Positions 22,501-32,328 of a DNA stretch of 64,000 bases are shown here, one piece after another. Source of the stretch: Lucinisca nassula (taxonomy: Eukaryota; Mollusca; Bivalvia; Lucinida; Lucinidae). The stretch covers positions 60,637,396-60,701,395 of the forward strand of contig OY757026.1 in assembly GCA_963580285.1 (NCBI GenBank), written 5' to 3'. A model generated the notes under the pieces. It did not search any database, was not told the origin of the DNA, and saw only the letters and a list, made by a program, of their open reading frames with translations. The first letter of the stretch is position 1. Each line of letters starts with the position of its first letter. Position numbers and translations under genes: made by a program.

Positions 22501-23830
22501 GGAAAATAATGAATACCCCTGCAAACCACAGTTTTACTATATAAAAGTGGGGTTATAGGGGGTGAAAATTATATAGGCGTGTTTTCGTGATGTATAGAGA
22601 TATGACACTTTTAGATCTAGAAAAAAAAAACGCCACTTTCCAATCATCATTATTATGATTTTAAAAAACATATTTTACGTCACTACAGCTGGTGTCTGGG
22701 AATGTGTGGCAGCCGTAATAAGTCTCCCTGCCCTGCATCATAGTGTAGTTTATATTTTCTTATCCTTTGGGATCATTGATTCCATTATGGAATTTCGAAA
22801 ATATTTGAGGGTCACTGATGAGGCCTAATTGGCCGAAACTAGCTTGTCTGGCCCAGAAAACCTGTACACTCCATATTTTCCACTTTTGTTGTGTATTCCT
22901 TGTTTCCAAAGGATAACCCTTTTATAGAACATACTTAACAGTATGTAAACACAAAATAAATAATGAATACATTAACCGTGTTTTCATTTGGTTCTTTATA
23001 GAGCCTAACACTGTTTTTGATATATTAAAGTTCAAAGATGGATTCCACAAAATGCATATATAATATTGACCAAAGACCGTCCAATAGAAACGTCCAATAG
23101 TAAACGGTGGTACAGTTCCCTCAGGCTAAAGCTGGTTTAAACAGTAGATTGAGTATTAAATTGTTGTCTTTATACTGGCTCAAAAGAGATTGTATTCTAG
23201 CAAGAATTGCCTCAGTGAGATGGTCACACACATTCTGCGTTTGCAGCAGAAATGAAAACTATATCACGAAACTTCATCAAGAAAAAGACACTTTGGAGAT
23301 ATTAACATGGAGGTGTTATTATTATGATAAAAGCGATGATATATGATGTTCACATTTTCAGACAGACACAATACAAACTCAGCAATCTGTTATTTGGACT
23401 GCTTTTGATTGGTCTGATTTTTCTGGGATTGTACATTTTATGGAAGTGGTGCAGCGATGAGAACAAGGAAGAGGCAAAGAAGAAACAGGACAAACTAAAT
23501 ATGCAAGCCGTTTACGCCCACGAAATTGAGCCGGGAATTGTTGTGTTACAAAGCGAAGATGGTGAATATTTCAGGATCTTAAAAGAGTACGATTCCTACA
23601 AACGAAATGCATATGGATCTATAACTGGGGAAAACGCTGTATCAGGTCAGCAAAGTTTGATTCAGTGCAACGATCCCGGAAGTTATCTCACCCCAACGTC
23701 TTCGTCACACATGGTGCGCGCACAGGTTCACCCGAAAGCGGCGACAGCGCCGCCACTGATGCCGTGTAACAATGAGCGGACGAATCCTCCCCCTTATGAA
23801 TCTGCCAGACTAGATGTCGGAACTTATTAG
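19584..23830 (+). CDS. Two-exon gene for a small PPxY single-pass membrane protein
   Basis: Proposed CDS join 19584-19612 and 23362-23830 (498 nt, 165 residues). Exon 1 starts ATGAATCCATCAGAC (MNPSDFISA) and ends at a GTAAGT donor (19613). Exon 2 follows a TTTTCAG acceptor (23360-23361). The phases match: two bases from exon 1 and one from exon 2 make one Glu codon. The protein has a nine-residue polar start, then a hydrophobic span LLFGLLLIGLIFLGLYILW (residues about 18-36), a charged juxtamembrane stretch (SDENKEEAKKKQDK) and a tail ending NPPPYESARLDVGTY. PPPY is a WW-domain ligand, typical of adaptors for Nedd4-type ubiquitin ligases or YAP-like proteins. The topology is probably N-out with the tail in the cytosol. 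I do not recognise the family. The 3.7-kb intron is full of MITEs. Exon 2 is strong; exon 1 is inferred. If it is wrong, exon 2 is the 3' coding exon of a larger gene. Confidence 0.6.
19735..19972. repeat. Pogo-like MITE fragment
   Basis: Shares GCGATTCTAATGAGTACAC, TTCGAACTACCCCTATCTCG and the end TTGAAGTTTGATTG with the element at 4997-5290. The left terminus is missing. Confidence 0.6.
19990..20425. mobile_element. MITE family I
   Basis: Second copy of the element at 9589-9953. The inner stem is GTCCTGCATCACACGACAAG against its near complement, with GGGTGTGAGGGGTGGATAGA mirrored by TCCATCCACCCCTCACACAC. Confidence 0.75.
20545..20848 (+). mobile_element. SINE family C, 14-bp target duplication
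   Basis: Full-length copy flanked by AACACAACAAGACC at 20531-20544 and 20849-20862. The duplication proves mobilisation by target-primed insertion and sets the true ends: a GATAGCCCCCGCCCATCG start and an AAATCAAACAATCAA tail. Confidence 0.92.
21105..21236. repeat. 132-bp near-perfect palindrome
   Basis: The arm ATTAATCAAGTAATTTCGTA, then TTGGCCCAGTTACAGGTCCT, mirrors the right arm ending AAATTATTTGATTAAT. The centre is CTCGGCCTTCGGCCTCG. It would extrude a long cruciform or hairpin, and is probably a hairpin-type MITE. Confidence 0.9.
21912..21975. repeat. 64-bp palindrome
   Basis: CCTCGGTACTGTGGACGACC ... GGTCCTCCACAGTACCTCG, centred on GCACTATAGTGT. Confidence 0.8.
21976..22257. repeat. 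Full palindromic MITE family P1
   Basis: Ends ATCATGAAAACACGCCTTTA and GTATAGGCGTGTTTACGTAA; core GTACTCGTTATAACCGCCTC against GAGGCGGTTCTAACGAGTGC. Best-preserved copy in the window. Confidence 0.85.
22371..22593. repeat. Palindromic MITE family P1, core deleted
   Basis: Both ends are present (ATTACGAAAACACGCCTATC and TATATAGGCGTGTTTTCGTG), but the central palindrome is reduced to a short AGCAGGAATAAGG remnant. Confidence 0.75.
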
Positions 23831-23860
23831 AGCACAGTCGAAACAAAATTAAACCTTGTC

Positions 23861-24040
23861 TTGCTGAATATTCAGTTTAGCCACACCCATATCTGACTTT
23901 GAACCAATCAGATTACTTGACGTAATTTATTCCTACAAATTCATAAATTGAATGTCAAACAGTGTAGATCCTGATCAGATAGCTTCTTCAGAAGCCATGT
24001 GATCTGGATCTACACTGTTTGCAAAGAAAAGGGTTGTCGT
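23861..24040. mobile_element. MITE with P2 hairpin (CCTTGTCxTGCTGAATA type)
   Basis: Starts CCTTGTCTTGCTGAATATTC, includes TAGCCACACCCATATCTGAC and CCAATCAGATTACTTGA, then the P2 stem GTGTAGATCCTGATCAGA/TGATCTGGATCTACAC. Same design as 58054-58235 (inverted), and partly 61462-61545. It lies just downstream of the stop codon at 23830. Confidence 0.7.
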
Positions 24041-24132
24041 GAACAGCAAGATAAGAGTTTAAAAAGGTAACTGTGATAAAAGATTGGCCAAAATATACAT
24101 GTAGTTGCAATACAGAAATTAGTTCCAAGATG

Positions 24133-24509
24133 TCTGTTCAGCCGATTGACCGCAGTACGTACGAGTAAACCGAGGTCTCGTCTCCGTATGTCTTTAGCTG
24201 TTGTTGTTGCTGTTGGTGGGACGTAAAACTCAAACACTCACTCACTTCCACGAACGCATCGAGTCACATGATTTTCAGTGACGTCAAATGACGTGATTGA
24301 TATTTCAACTTTAAAAGCTTGCCCTATAAGGTTTTTTTTTTCTTTCTTCGCCCAATCATGAGGGGCAAATAATGTGAATGTAAAAAATTTGCTTAATATT
24401 TCTGCTTTCTATGGAGGTATGAACGACGGTGGGTCGCTAGCATAGTGTACTTTTGGGGTTCATTTGCTCTGCACGCGACCCACTGCGTTCGTGTTTCCAC
24501 GAACAGCGG

Positions 24510-24540
<31 letters not shown>

Positions 24541-24760
24541 TCAATGACGTGGCCAGCCCAAACTGTTCAATGACATTTTAGGCGTTTACCTTCTCCAGAC
24601 TGTGATACTTTGCTTCATTAACAAATATTTGTGGTATATGTACAGTCATTTCAAGTTATGCTATCTTGTCTGTTTGCCATTATGTGTTGTTTTATTGTAT
24701 CCTCATTGGCTTTATTGCCTTATGGAATTTGAAATAAAACTTACTTACTTACTTACTATA
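24133..24760. repeat. SINE D remnant plus family H block, duplicated at 48060-48625
   Basis: CCGAGGTCTCGTCTCCGTAT ... GTTGGTGGGACGTAAAACTC (SINE D tail) runs into CACGAACGCATCGAGTCACA, the H hairpin (GTGGGTCGCTAGC/GCACGCGACCCAC), an AAAT run and a GAATTTGAAATAAAACTTAC end. Nearly the same about 600 bp recur at 48060-48625. Confidence 0.8.
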
Positions 24761-25150
24761 AACGCTGTTCAGTCAGACTATGCAAATGAGTATATTATAA
24801 CTCTTATAAGTTAGAATTATATGAAAAATTAGACGTTGCGTTTGCTCTGAGGTACACAAGTTAATGCTCAAGTATTGGCATTGTCTCAACAATAAAATCG
24901 TTACTTATTTTGCTTGATTTGTTGTTTATTTGTACTGACTGCTATTGTTATAGATAATTCTTTGATTTCTATTATTGAGATACATTTGGATCTGGTGTAA
25001 TCGTTCTTAGTTCGTCAATATCATGTTTTAAATCCATGTGACGAACATCCTACAAAATCCCACATTGTACTGAAACGGGTTAACAGGGGTATACGTTGTT
25101 CGTTTTATTTCTGCTTCAAGACATACGGTATTGTTCAAAGTATTCTTGAC
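24761..25150. other. Unannotated spacer
   Basis: A+T-rich, no coding signal. Confidence 0.5.
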
Positions 25151-25157
25151 ACCCTTG

Positions 25158-25431
25158 TTCATAACATTACGAAAACACACCTATATAAATACATTGTAAA
25201 TTTTACCGCCGAAAAATCGGAAATTTTAAGACGAAAAATTGTGATATTTTTCTTATTGCTGCTCAAAATATAGACTGTGGTTGCACGTTAGAACCGCCGC
25301 ATCGAGGCTGTTCAAACGAGCACCAACAATCTATATTTTAGAATATTAATAAGACAAATAAGGTTTACCCCTGTCAACCCAAGTTTTTCTGTATAAAAGT
25401 TGGGTATACATCACGATAACATGCCTACATT
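25158..25431. repeat. Full palindromic MITE family P1
   Basis: Runs from TTACGAAAACACACCTATAT to ACATCACGATAACATGCC with a decayed core (GTTAGAACCGCCGCATCGAG/GCTGTTCAAACGAGCA). It replaces the downstream part of the old LTR retroelement fragment that begins at 25432. Confidence 0.75.
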
Positions 25432-25489
25432 GTTTCTTGACATCACTATGTGAGTTTCACCAGCAATTGATAGAGGAGTAACCCCATTA
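25432..25489 (-). pseudogene. Protease fragment of the older LTR retroelement (LTR-2)
   Basis: On the minus strand it encodes ANGVTPLSIAGETHIVMSRN, a typical stretch just after the catalytic motif of retroelement aspartic proteases. It continues the protease segment at 38179-38440 once the Ty3 insertion 25495-38173 is disregarded. The remaining pol region of LTR-2 is absent. Confidence 0.7.
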
Positions 25490-25494
25490 GCTTG

Positions 25495-25706
25495 TGTAGT
25501 GTCGAGTGGTTAAGTATAAGACAAGGCTGGTGTGAGTCTACACTACTGGTTTAATATACATCATACATAATCGACATACATACTACAAGTGTCTGCTATT
25601 TAGAATGCCTGTGCATATCTAATGGAGTAGGCGGGGCTTAGATTAATTGTTGATCGGCTTCGAACAGACTCTCACACGGTCTCATTCAACTACTCACTAT
25701 ACTATA
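25495..25706 (-). repeat. 3' LTR of the Ty3/gypsy element
   Basis: 212 bp, on the minus strand TATAGTATAGTGAGTAG ... CTCGACACTACA. It differs from the other LTR at two positions (transitions in AATGCCT/AATGTCT and CAGACTCT/CAGATTCT), about 0.9%. Confidence 0.95.
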
Positions 25707-25721
25707 TCCCTCCTTTTGTTT
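25707..25721 (-). promoter_or_regulatory. Polypurine tract
   Basis: AAACAAAAGGAGGGA on the minus strand directly upstream of the 3' LTR, the expected site for plus-strand DNA priming. Confidence 0.8.
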
Positions 25722-28700
25722 AAAGAATGAACATTACGTAAATGATAATGAGCAAACCTGCAGATTGTAAACAGCATTAACACTCTAAGCTCTATTAGTA
25801 TTACTTTAAAGAAAGTGTAAACGTTTTAATGTTCGAAAATGTTTTGATAATACCTTTCTCAAAACCATGTGACCTAAAGTCTCTTTTCTACGGCAAGTCA
25901 CAAAATTGTTTGTCACAGAAATTTCATTCACACGCTTGTTTGAAGCCGAAATGTCTGAACACGTAAATCTGCTCACAGTTTATTATTTTGAAGGTTAGAT
26001 CTATCCGTTTTGGTTTGAGTTAATTGTTTGTAAACTATATGTCTGCCATTTCAATCAAAACATGGAATTAAAACTAAACCTGTTAACCACACATGAAACA
26101 GTTTCAATTGATCCGTAATCTGCCGTGTTAAAGCAGCCTGCTGAGAGATGTTGATTTTCCAAATTAACTTTTGGCACTTACAGGATTGTCCAATAATAAA
26201 ATTACAGTAGGTCTGAACTAGAGACTGCAACCTCATTAATCAATCCTGAAATTGTTTGACAATTTTTTGTATACTGAACAAAAATTAAACAAGAGGGCCA
26301 TGATGGCCCTGGATCGCTCACCTGATCCATAGTGTAACAAGTGGGTCCCAGAGAGGGCCATTATTGGCCCCAGGGCTATAAAATAATGTGCATAATGTTG
26401 AGAGAGGTCTTGAAGGTGAAGCTTCATACCAAACATCAACAAAGGCTATAATTTGAACAATCTTGGCAAAAGGTCCACTAGATGAAGCTATACATCAAAT
26501 ATCAAAGACCTGGGCCTTGCAGTTTCAGAGAAGAAGATTTTTTTAAAGATATTCCCTACATAAGCCTATGCAAAACCAAATGGCCCTGGGGCTATATAAA
26601 TCTATGTGAATCCAAAGGGCCCGAGGGTGGGGGCATTTGTGGCCCCAGGGCTATAATTTGAACAATCTTGGTAGAGGTCCACTAGATAAAGCTCCATACT
26701 AAATATTAAAGGCCTTGGCCTTGCAGTTTCAGAGAACTTTTTTAAAGATTTCCCTATATAAGTCTATGTAAAACCAAAGGGCCCCGGAGCGGGGACATTT
26801 TTGGTATCAGGGCTATAATTTGAATAATCTTGATTGAGGTCAACTAGATGCAGCTTCATACCAAATATCAAAGGCCCAGGCCTTGTGGTTTTCAGAGAAG
26901 CAGATTTTTAAAGATTTTCCCCATATATGTCTATGTTAAACCATAGGGCCCCAGAGCGGGGGCATTTTTGGCCCCAGGGCCATAATTTGAACAATCTTGG
27001 TAGAGGTCCATTAGATGAAGCTTCATACCAAATTTCAAAGTCCAGGGCCTTGTGGTTTCAGAGAAGAAGATTTTTAAAGATTATCCCTATACAAGCCTAT
27101 GTAAAACCAAAGGGCCCCGGGGCGGGCCACTTTTGGCCCCAGCACTATAATTTGAATCATCTTGGTAGGGGTCCTTTAGAAGAAGCTTCATACCATATAT
27201 AAAAGACCTAGGCCTTGTGGTTTCAGAGAAGAAGATTTTTAAAGATTTTCCCTATATAAGTCTATGTAAAACCAAAGGGCCCCGGAGCAGGGGCATTTTT
27301 GGCCCCAGGGCTATAATTTGGACAATCTTGCTAGGGGTCCACTAGATGAAGCTTCATACCAAATATCAAAGTCCTGGGCCTTGCGGTTTCAGAGTAGAAG
27401 ATTTTTAAAGATTTTCCCTATATAAGCCTATGTAAAACCAAAGGGCCCCAGGGCAGGGGCATTTTTTGCCCCAACACTATAATTTGAACAATCTTGGTAG
27501 GGTTCCACTAGATGAAGCTTCATACCAAATATCAAAGTCCTGGGCCTTGCAGTTTCAGAGAAGAAGATTTTTAAAGATTTTTCCTATATAAGCCTATGTT
27601 AAACCAAAGGGCCCCGGGGCAGGGACATTTTTGGCCTCAGCCCTATAATTTGAATAATTTTGTTAGGGGTCCTTTACATGAAGTTTCATACCAAATATAA
27701 AAGACCTAGGCCTTGTGGTTTCAGAGAAGAAGATTTTTAAAGATTTTCCCTATATAAGTCTTTGTAAAACCAAAGAGCCCCAGGGCGGGGGCATTTTTGG
27801 CCCAAGGGCTATAATTTGAACAATCTTGGTAGAGGTACATTAGATGAAGCTTCATTCTAAATATCAAAGTCCTGGGCCTTGCGGTTTCAGAGAAGAAGAT
27901 TTTTAAAGATTTTCCCTATATAAGGCCATGTAAAACCAAAGGGCCCCGGGGCGGGGGCATTTTTGGCCCAAGGGCTATAATTTGAACAATCTTGGTAGAG
28001 GTCCATTAGATGGAGCTTCATACCAAATATCAAATTCCTGCGCCTTGTGGTTTCAAAGAAGAAGATTTTTAAAGCTTTTCCCTATATAAGCCTATGTAAA
28101 ACCAAAGGGCTCCGGGGCGGGGGCATTTTTGGCCCCAGCACTATAATTTGAACAATCTTGGTAAGGGTCCACTAGATGAAGCATCATACCAAATATCAAA
28201 GACCTGGGCCTTGTGGTTTCAGAGAAGAAGATTTTTAAAGATTTTCCCCATAAAAGCCAATGTAAAATCAAAGGGCCCCATGGCGGGGGCATTTTTTGTC
28301 CCAGCACTATAATTTGAACAATCTTGGTAGGGGTCCACTTAGACTGGAAACAGTCCATTCATTTAATCATTTCACTTATAAGAATAATCTTATTAATTTT
28401 AACCCAGCTCAAAAGCAATGACTTCCCTCCCATAGCACCAAATGAATGGACTGGACTAATGCGATGGTCCATGATGTAATGGTTTGTTGACCCCTTCAAG
28501 GTAACAGACAGTCCAGCTGCTAATGTTTTGATAACCCTACTCCAAGGCTGCTGCTAATGGTGTGTGAATAGATTTATGTCCTCTAGCCACCAAGATAAGG
28601 TGTATTCTAGACAATTTGGTCATTCCTGTGTATTATGCCTTGAAAAGCAGATATGATTTTGCAGTTGGTCAGTTGTAGAATTCCATGTTAGTTTCTGTAA

Positions 28701-28815
28701 TACAGTGCACCGTAAAATCCTAAAAATTCGGACACCTTTGAAGGATTGCTGTAATTCTCCTAAAATTTTAACAAATCTGTTTTACAATCCAGCAAGGCAT
28801 CTTAAAGTGCATACA

Positions 28816-28876
28816 GAATGGCAAACAGTGTAGACCCTGATCAGATGCTCCTCCAGGAGCACTGCACTGTTTGCTA
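28816..28876. repeat. Hairpin MITE core, family P2
   Basis: GGCAAACAGTGTAGACCCTG ... GCACTGTTTGC, with a short ATGCTCCTCCAGGAGCA loop stem. Confidence 0.7.
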
Positions 28877-29029
28877 ACGCCTATCTGTCCCAATAATTAG
28901 GATCATTACTGTACTGTAGATCTGTACTCACTGCAGCATAAAAAGAAATCAAATACAACGTTAAAAGGTTTATCTTTTGAAAGCAAGGAATACACCACAG
29001 AACTGAAAAATATGAACTGTACATTTCTT

Positions 29030-29500
29030 TTTCTGGGCCAGAACTCCAGCTGCAATGCTCTTAGAGTTGTGGCGTGGCCCTTTGAAAAACTTAAAAATGT
29101 CCAAATTTTTCATGTTTTTTCTTAATAACTTACAAACCGACAAACCTATCAACTTCAAACTTTAAATATACGGTCACATTGTCATTACACAATTTCATGG
29201 CAAGTTAAGTAACTGTAGTTTCAATACTCTCAGAGCTATGGCCCTTGGAAAAACAAAAATTCAGTCTTTTCCGTCTTTTTGTCATCTTTATTTCAAAACC
29301 GCTATAGATATTCAAATGAAACTTCCTTTAGTTATTGACAGTTCACCTATAGTAATGCCTTGTCTGTCTGCCCGTCCGTCTGTCCATCTGTCCATCTGTC
29401 CATCTGACCGTCTTTCCATCAACATTTTTCATGTTTTTTACTCTGAGAGTTATGGCCCTTTGAAAAAAATCCAACTCCTCTGATGGCACTGCCGGGGCCC
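29030..29500. repeat. Two degenerate units carrying AGAGTTATGGCCCTTTGAAA
   Basis: The AGAGxTxTGGCCCTT motif recurs at about 29062, 29232 and 29446, with TTTCATGTTTTTT. It is followed or interrupted by TGTCTGTCTGCCCGTCCGTC-type runs. Another tandem-type element remnant; no coding. Confidence 0.6.
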
Positions 29501-29524
29501 TAGTCAGTTTCACTGACAGCTCTA

Positions 29525-29705
29525 GCTTTTCTTATTTCTGCTCTAGAATATAGATTGTGGGTACTCATTAGAACCTCCTTGATGATGCGGTTCTAAAGTG
29601 TACCCACAATCTATATTTTGAGCAGGAATTAGAAAAATATCACATTTTTTTCATTTAAAATTTTCTGTTTTTGGCGGTAAAATTTACAATGTATTAGACT
29701 AGTAT
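29525..29705. repeat. Palindromic MITE family P1
   Basis: Core GGGTACTCATTAGAACCTCC against GATGCGGTTCTAAAGTGTAC; right flank GGCGGTAAAATTTACAATGT. Confidence 0.75.
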
Positions 29706-29718
29706 CCATAATCTGTAC

Positions 29719-29884
29719 TGAGTGAGTGAGTGTTCGAGTTTTACGTCCCACCAACAGCTAAGGTCATACGGAGATGGACCTCGGTTTAAAGACTCATCCG
29801 AAAGTCTGAAGAAGCCCGGGATCGATCCTGGGACCCCTGGTTTACAAGGAGAGTAGCATAACCACTACACGACAGAGGCTTCTC
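29719..29884 (-). mobile_element. SINE family D
   Basis: Near-identical in layout to 15173-15338 (AGACTCATCCGAAAGTCTG, CCCGGGATCGATCCTGGGAC). Imperfect target duplication CATAATCTGT/CATAATCTAT on either side. Confidence 0.85.
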
Positions 29885-30175
29885 ATAATCTATGCTAACT
29901 GTCTCATTGACGTGGTTCTGACTAGTAAACATAATCTATGTTTACTCCCTCAATGAGGTAGTTCTGGCTGGTCACCATAGTCCTAACCGCCTCAGTGAGG
30001 TGGTTCTGACTTGTAACCATAATCTATACTAACCTACTCAATGAGAAGGTTCTGACAACGCTAACCACCTCCGATGGTTCTGACTACTAACCAGAATCTA
30101 TGCTAACCGCCTCATACTAGTAAACATTGTCAAACCACCTCAATGGTTCTGACTAGTAAACAAAATAAATGCTAT
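29885..30175. repeat. Tandem array derived from the P1 palindrome core
   Basis: About six degenerate 45-60-bp units, each with ACCGCCTCAATGAGGTGGTTCTGACTAG-like content and AACCATAATCTATGCT. They look like repeated copies of the centre of family P1. Confidence 0.65.
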
Positions 30176-30187
30176 GCGGTAGAAATA

Positions 30188-31290
30188 AGAACTAGAAATG
30201 TGTCAACAGAACACATATGTCCCCGCCAGGGGCCCACCTCACCCCGAAAAAATCAGGTTGCAACAACATCTGTCAGTGGAGAGCATAACTCACCTGGAAC
30301 TGTGTCTTTGAGGTCAATGGCATAGTTGGGGGTATTGCCGATTCAGCCTTTGAAAAAAGTAGTTATCATCATACCACATATATATCCTAACAATCAAATT
30401 GTTTGGAAAATATGAGCGAGCTCTTTAAACTTTAACATTAAAATGTTGATCTTGAGGTCCCTAGGCAAGGGACAATGGCTGAATGAAATCGTTGACTATT
30501 TATCTATCACCATTCCACATATGAAGCAAATCCATCGTGCGGTTCGGACAATGAGCTCTAAAATCTTTAACATAAAAAAATTCCAAGTCTGTGACCTTGA
30601 CCTTCACATCAGGGGTGGTGGTATGGCTGAATACAACTTTGGACCTGTAACTATCATCATACATAATATGAAGCAAATCCATCATATGGTTTGGATAATA
30701 TGAGCTCTTAACATACTTTAAATTTAAAAATTTCTATGTCTGTTGCCTTGACCTTGAAGTCATGTGTATATGTGGGGTACTGCTGTATGTCACGTTGGAC
30801 CTGCATCTATTATCATACCAAATAAAAATCCAACCCATCACATGGTTTTCAAAATATGAACTCTTAAAAAAAAAATAAGGTTAAAAAATTCTAAGTCTGT
30901 GACCTTGACCTTGAAGTCATTGTCATGGGTGGGGGTATTACTGAATAAAACTTTGGACCTGTATCTGTCATCAAACCAAATGAATCATAAAAGTTCAAGT
31001 TCTACCTGGTACAAATACCTTAACCTAAGTCTTAAACATTTAAATGTCTAAGTCCGTGACCTTGGCCTTGAGGTCATGGTTATGGGTGGGGGTATGGCTG
31101 AATAAAACTTTGAATCTATATCTATCATCATATTAAATATAAACCAAATCCATCACATGCTTTGGAAAATATGAGCAAGTTCTACCTGTTACAAATACCT
31201 TAACCTGAGTCTTAAACTTTAAAAAATCTAAGTCCGTGACCTTGACCTTCGATGCTCGGGGGGGGGGGGGAGGGGGCTAAAAAGCATCAG
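30188..31290 (+). repeat. Tandem element, about 158-bp units, family D
   Basis: Starts ACTAGAAATGTGTCAACAGA. About five degenerate units carry GTGACCTTGACCTTGA, GGGTGGGGGTATGGCTGAAT and ATCATCATACCA. It ends in a G-run near 31259. Confidence 0.75.
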
Positions 31291-31359
31291 AAATCATATG
31301 ATAAATGTTCTTTTAGCTTGTTATCTCCATGTGATAGGTGACAGCTTTTCCTATGAAGT

Positions 31360-31690
31360 GTGTGTGTTTGAATTCGGGTTTAACGTCGCTTTCAACAATT
31401 TTTCAGTCATATCACGACGGTGTCTGGTTGTGACAGGGAGCTCAATGCTCACTTTTATAGTGCTGCCTCACTGAAGTATCAGGTCCCAGACACATTACAT
31501 GATACCGCACCCAGTCACATTATCCTGACACTGGGTCGACCAGTCCTAGCTCTACCCCGTGAATCTGAGTGCCAAGCGAGAAGCAGCTAGTACCATTCTT
31601 AACGACTTTGGTATGTCGCGGCCCGGGATCGAACCCGTGACCTCCCGTTCCCCGGAGCGGACACTCTACCAACTGAGCTGTCGGGGCCGG
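31360..31690 (-). mobile_element. tRNA-derived SINE family A, 14-bp target duplication
   Basis: The tRNA-like head is at 31615-31690 on the minus strand (GATAGCTCAGTTGG-type A-box, GGTTCGATCCCGG B-box). The tail is GCGACGTTAAACCCGAATTC plus CA repeats. TTTTCCTATGAAGT flanks it at 31346-31359 and 31691-31704. Confidence 0.92.
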
Positions 31691-31724
31691 TTTTCCTATG
31701 AAGTAAAATGAAAAAGTTTTCATC

Positions 31725-31945
31725 ACGAAAACACGCCTATAAAATTTTGCACCCCCACCTTAAACCCCACTTTTATAAAGTAAAACTAGGATTTAAGGGG
31801 GTAAACATTATTTTTCTTATTTCTGCTCAAAACATAGATTGTGGGTACTCGTTAGAACCGCTTCACCGAGGCAGTTCTAATGAGTACCCACTGAGGCGGT
31901 TCTACCGAGTACCCACAATCTATGTTTTTGTGCAGAAATATTAAT
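31725..31945. repeat. Palindromic MITE family P1
   Basis: TCACGAAAACACGCCTATAA end, core GTACTCGTTAGAACCGCTTC against GGCGGTTCTACCGAGTAC with an internal duplicated half-core. Confidence 0.8.
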
Positions 31946-32063
31946 TTGTTTTGAGGTTTAACGTCCCCGTTAACACTGTACAGGTCATTTGGGAGATGAA
32001 ATATCAGAATTTTTATCTGAAAATTTTCTTTTTTGGGTGGTAAAATTTTCAATATATTTGTAT

Positions 32064-32328
32064 CGGCCCCCGCCCATCGGGGCTTGAAGAAATATATGGG
32101 CTGCGTGATGCTTCCACGCAGAGCTGAAACCGACCCGCACATGACTACTGGTAAACCGCTTAGAGGATCTAAGCCTGCCTTGGCAAAGCGGTGCGAGCGA
32201 CCATTGAGATGTCATTTCATCTCAATGTCGGGTAAAAGTCCCACACAATTGGAAGCAACGTCTCCAAAATGACCTTTACAGTGTTGATGGGGGCGTTAAA
32301 CCTCAAATCAAACAAACAAACAAACAAA
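32064..32328 (+). mobile_element. SINE family C copy
   Basis: Head CGGCCCCCGCCCATCGGGGC to AAACAAAC tail, with a short internal deletion. A tail fragment of another copy lies on the minus strand at about 31952-31998. Confidence 0.85.

Larger units (their letters stand above)
21500..22930. mobile_element. Inverted-repeat element with about 240-bp arms (family K)
   Basis: The left arm AAAGGGTTATCCTTTGAAAG ... CCACACATTCCCAGACACCA (to about 21742) is the inverse of 22687-22925. Between the arms lie two P1 MITEs and no transposase. Arm fragments also occur at 28965-29040, 40970-41100 and 41225-41285, so this is a dispersed family. Confidence 0.8.

Noticed and set aside
28331..28339. Assigning the 4.36-kb TIR element to hAT on target size
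   Set aside because: The duplication reads as 9 bp if ends are symmetric, and no transposase is present, so superfamily is left open.
26051..28358. Open frames within the 165-bp array (for example 26927-27202 and 28092-28358)
   Set aside because: They follow the repeat period and have no domain; monomers carry indels that break frame between units.
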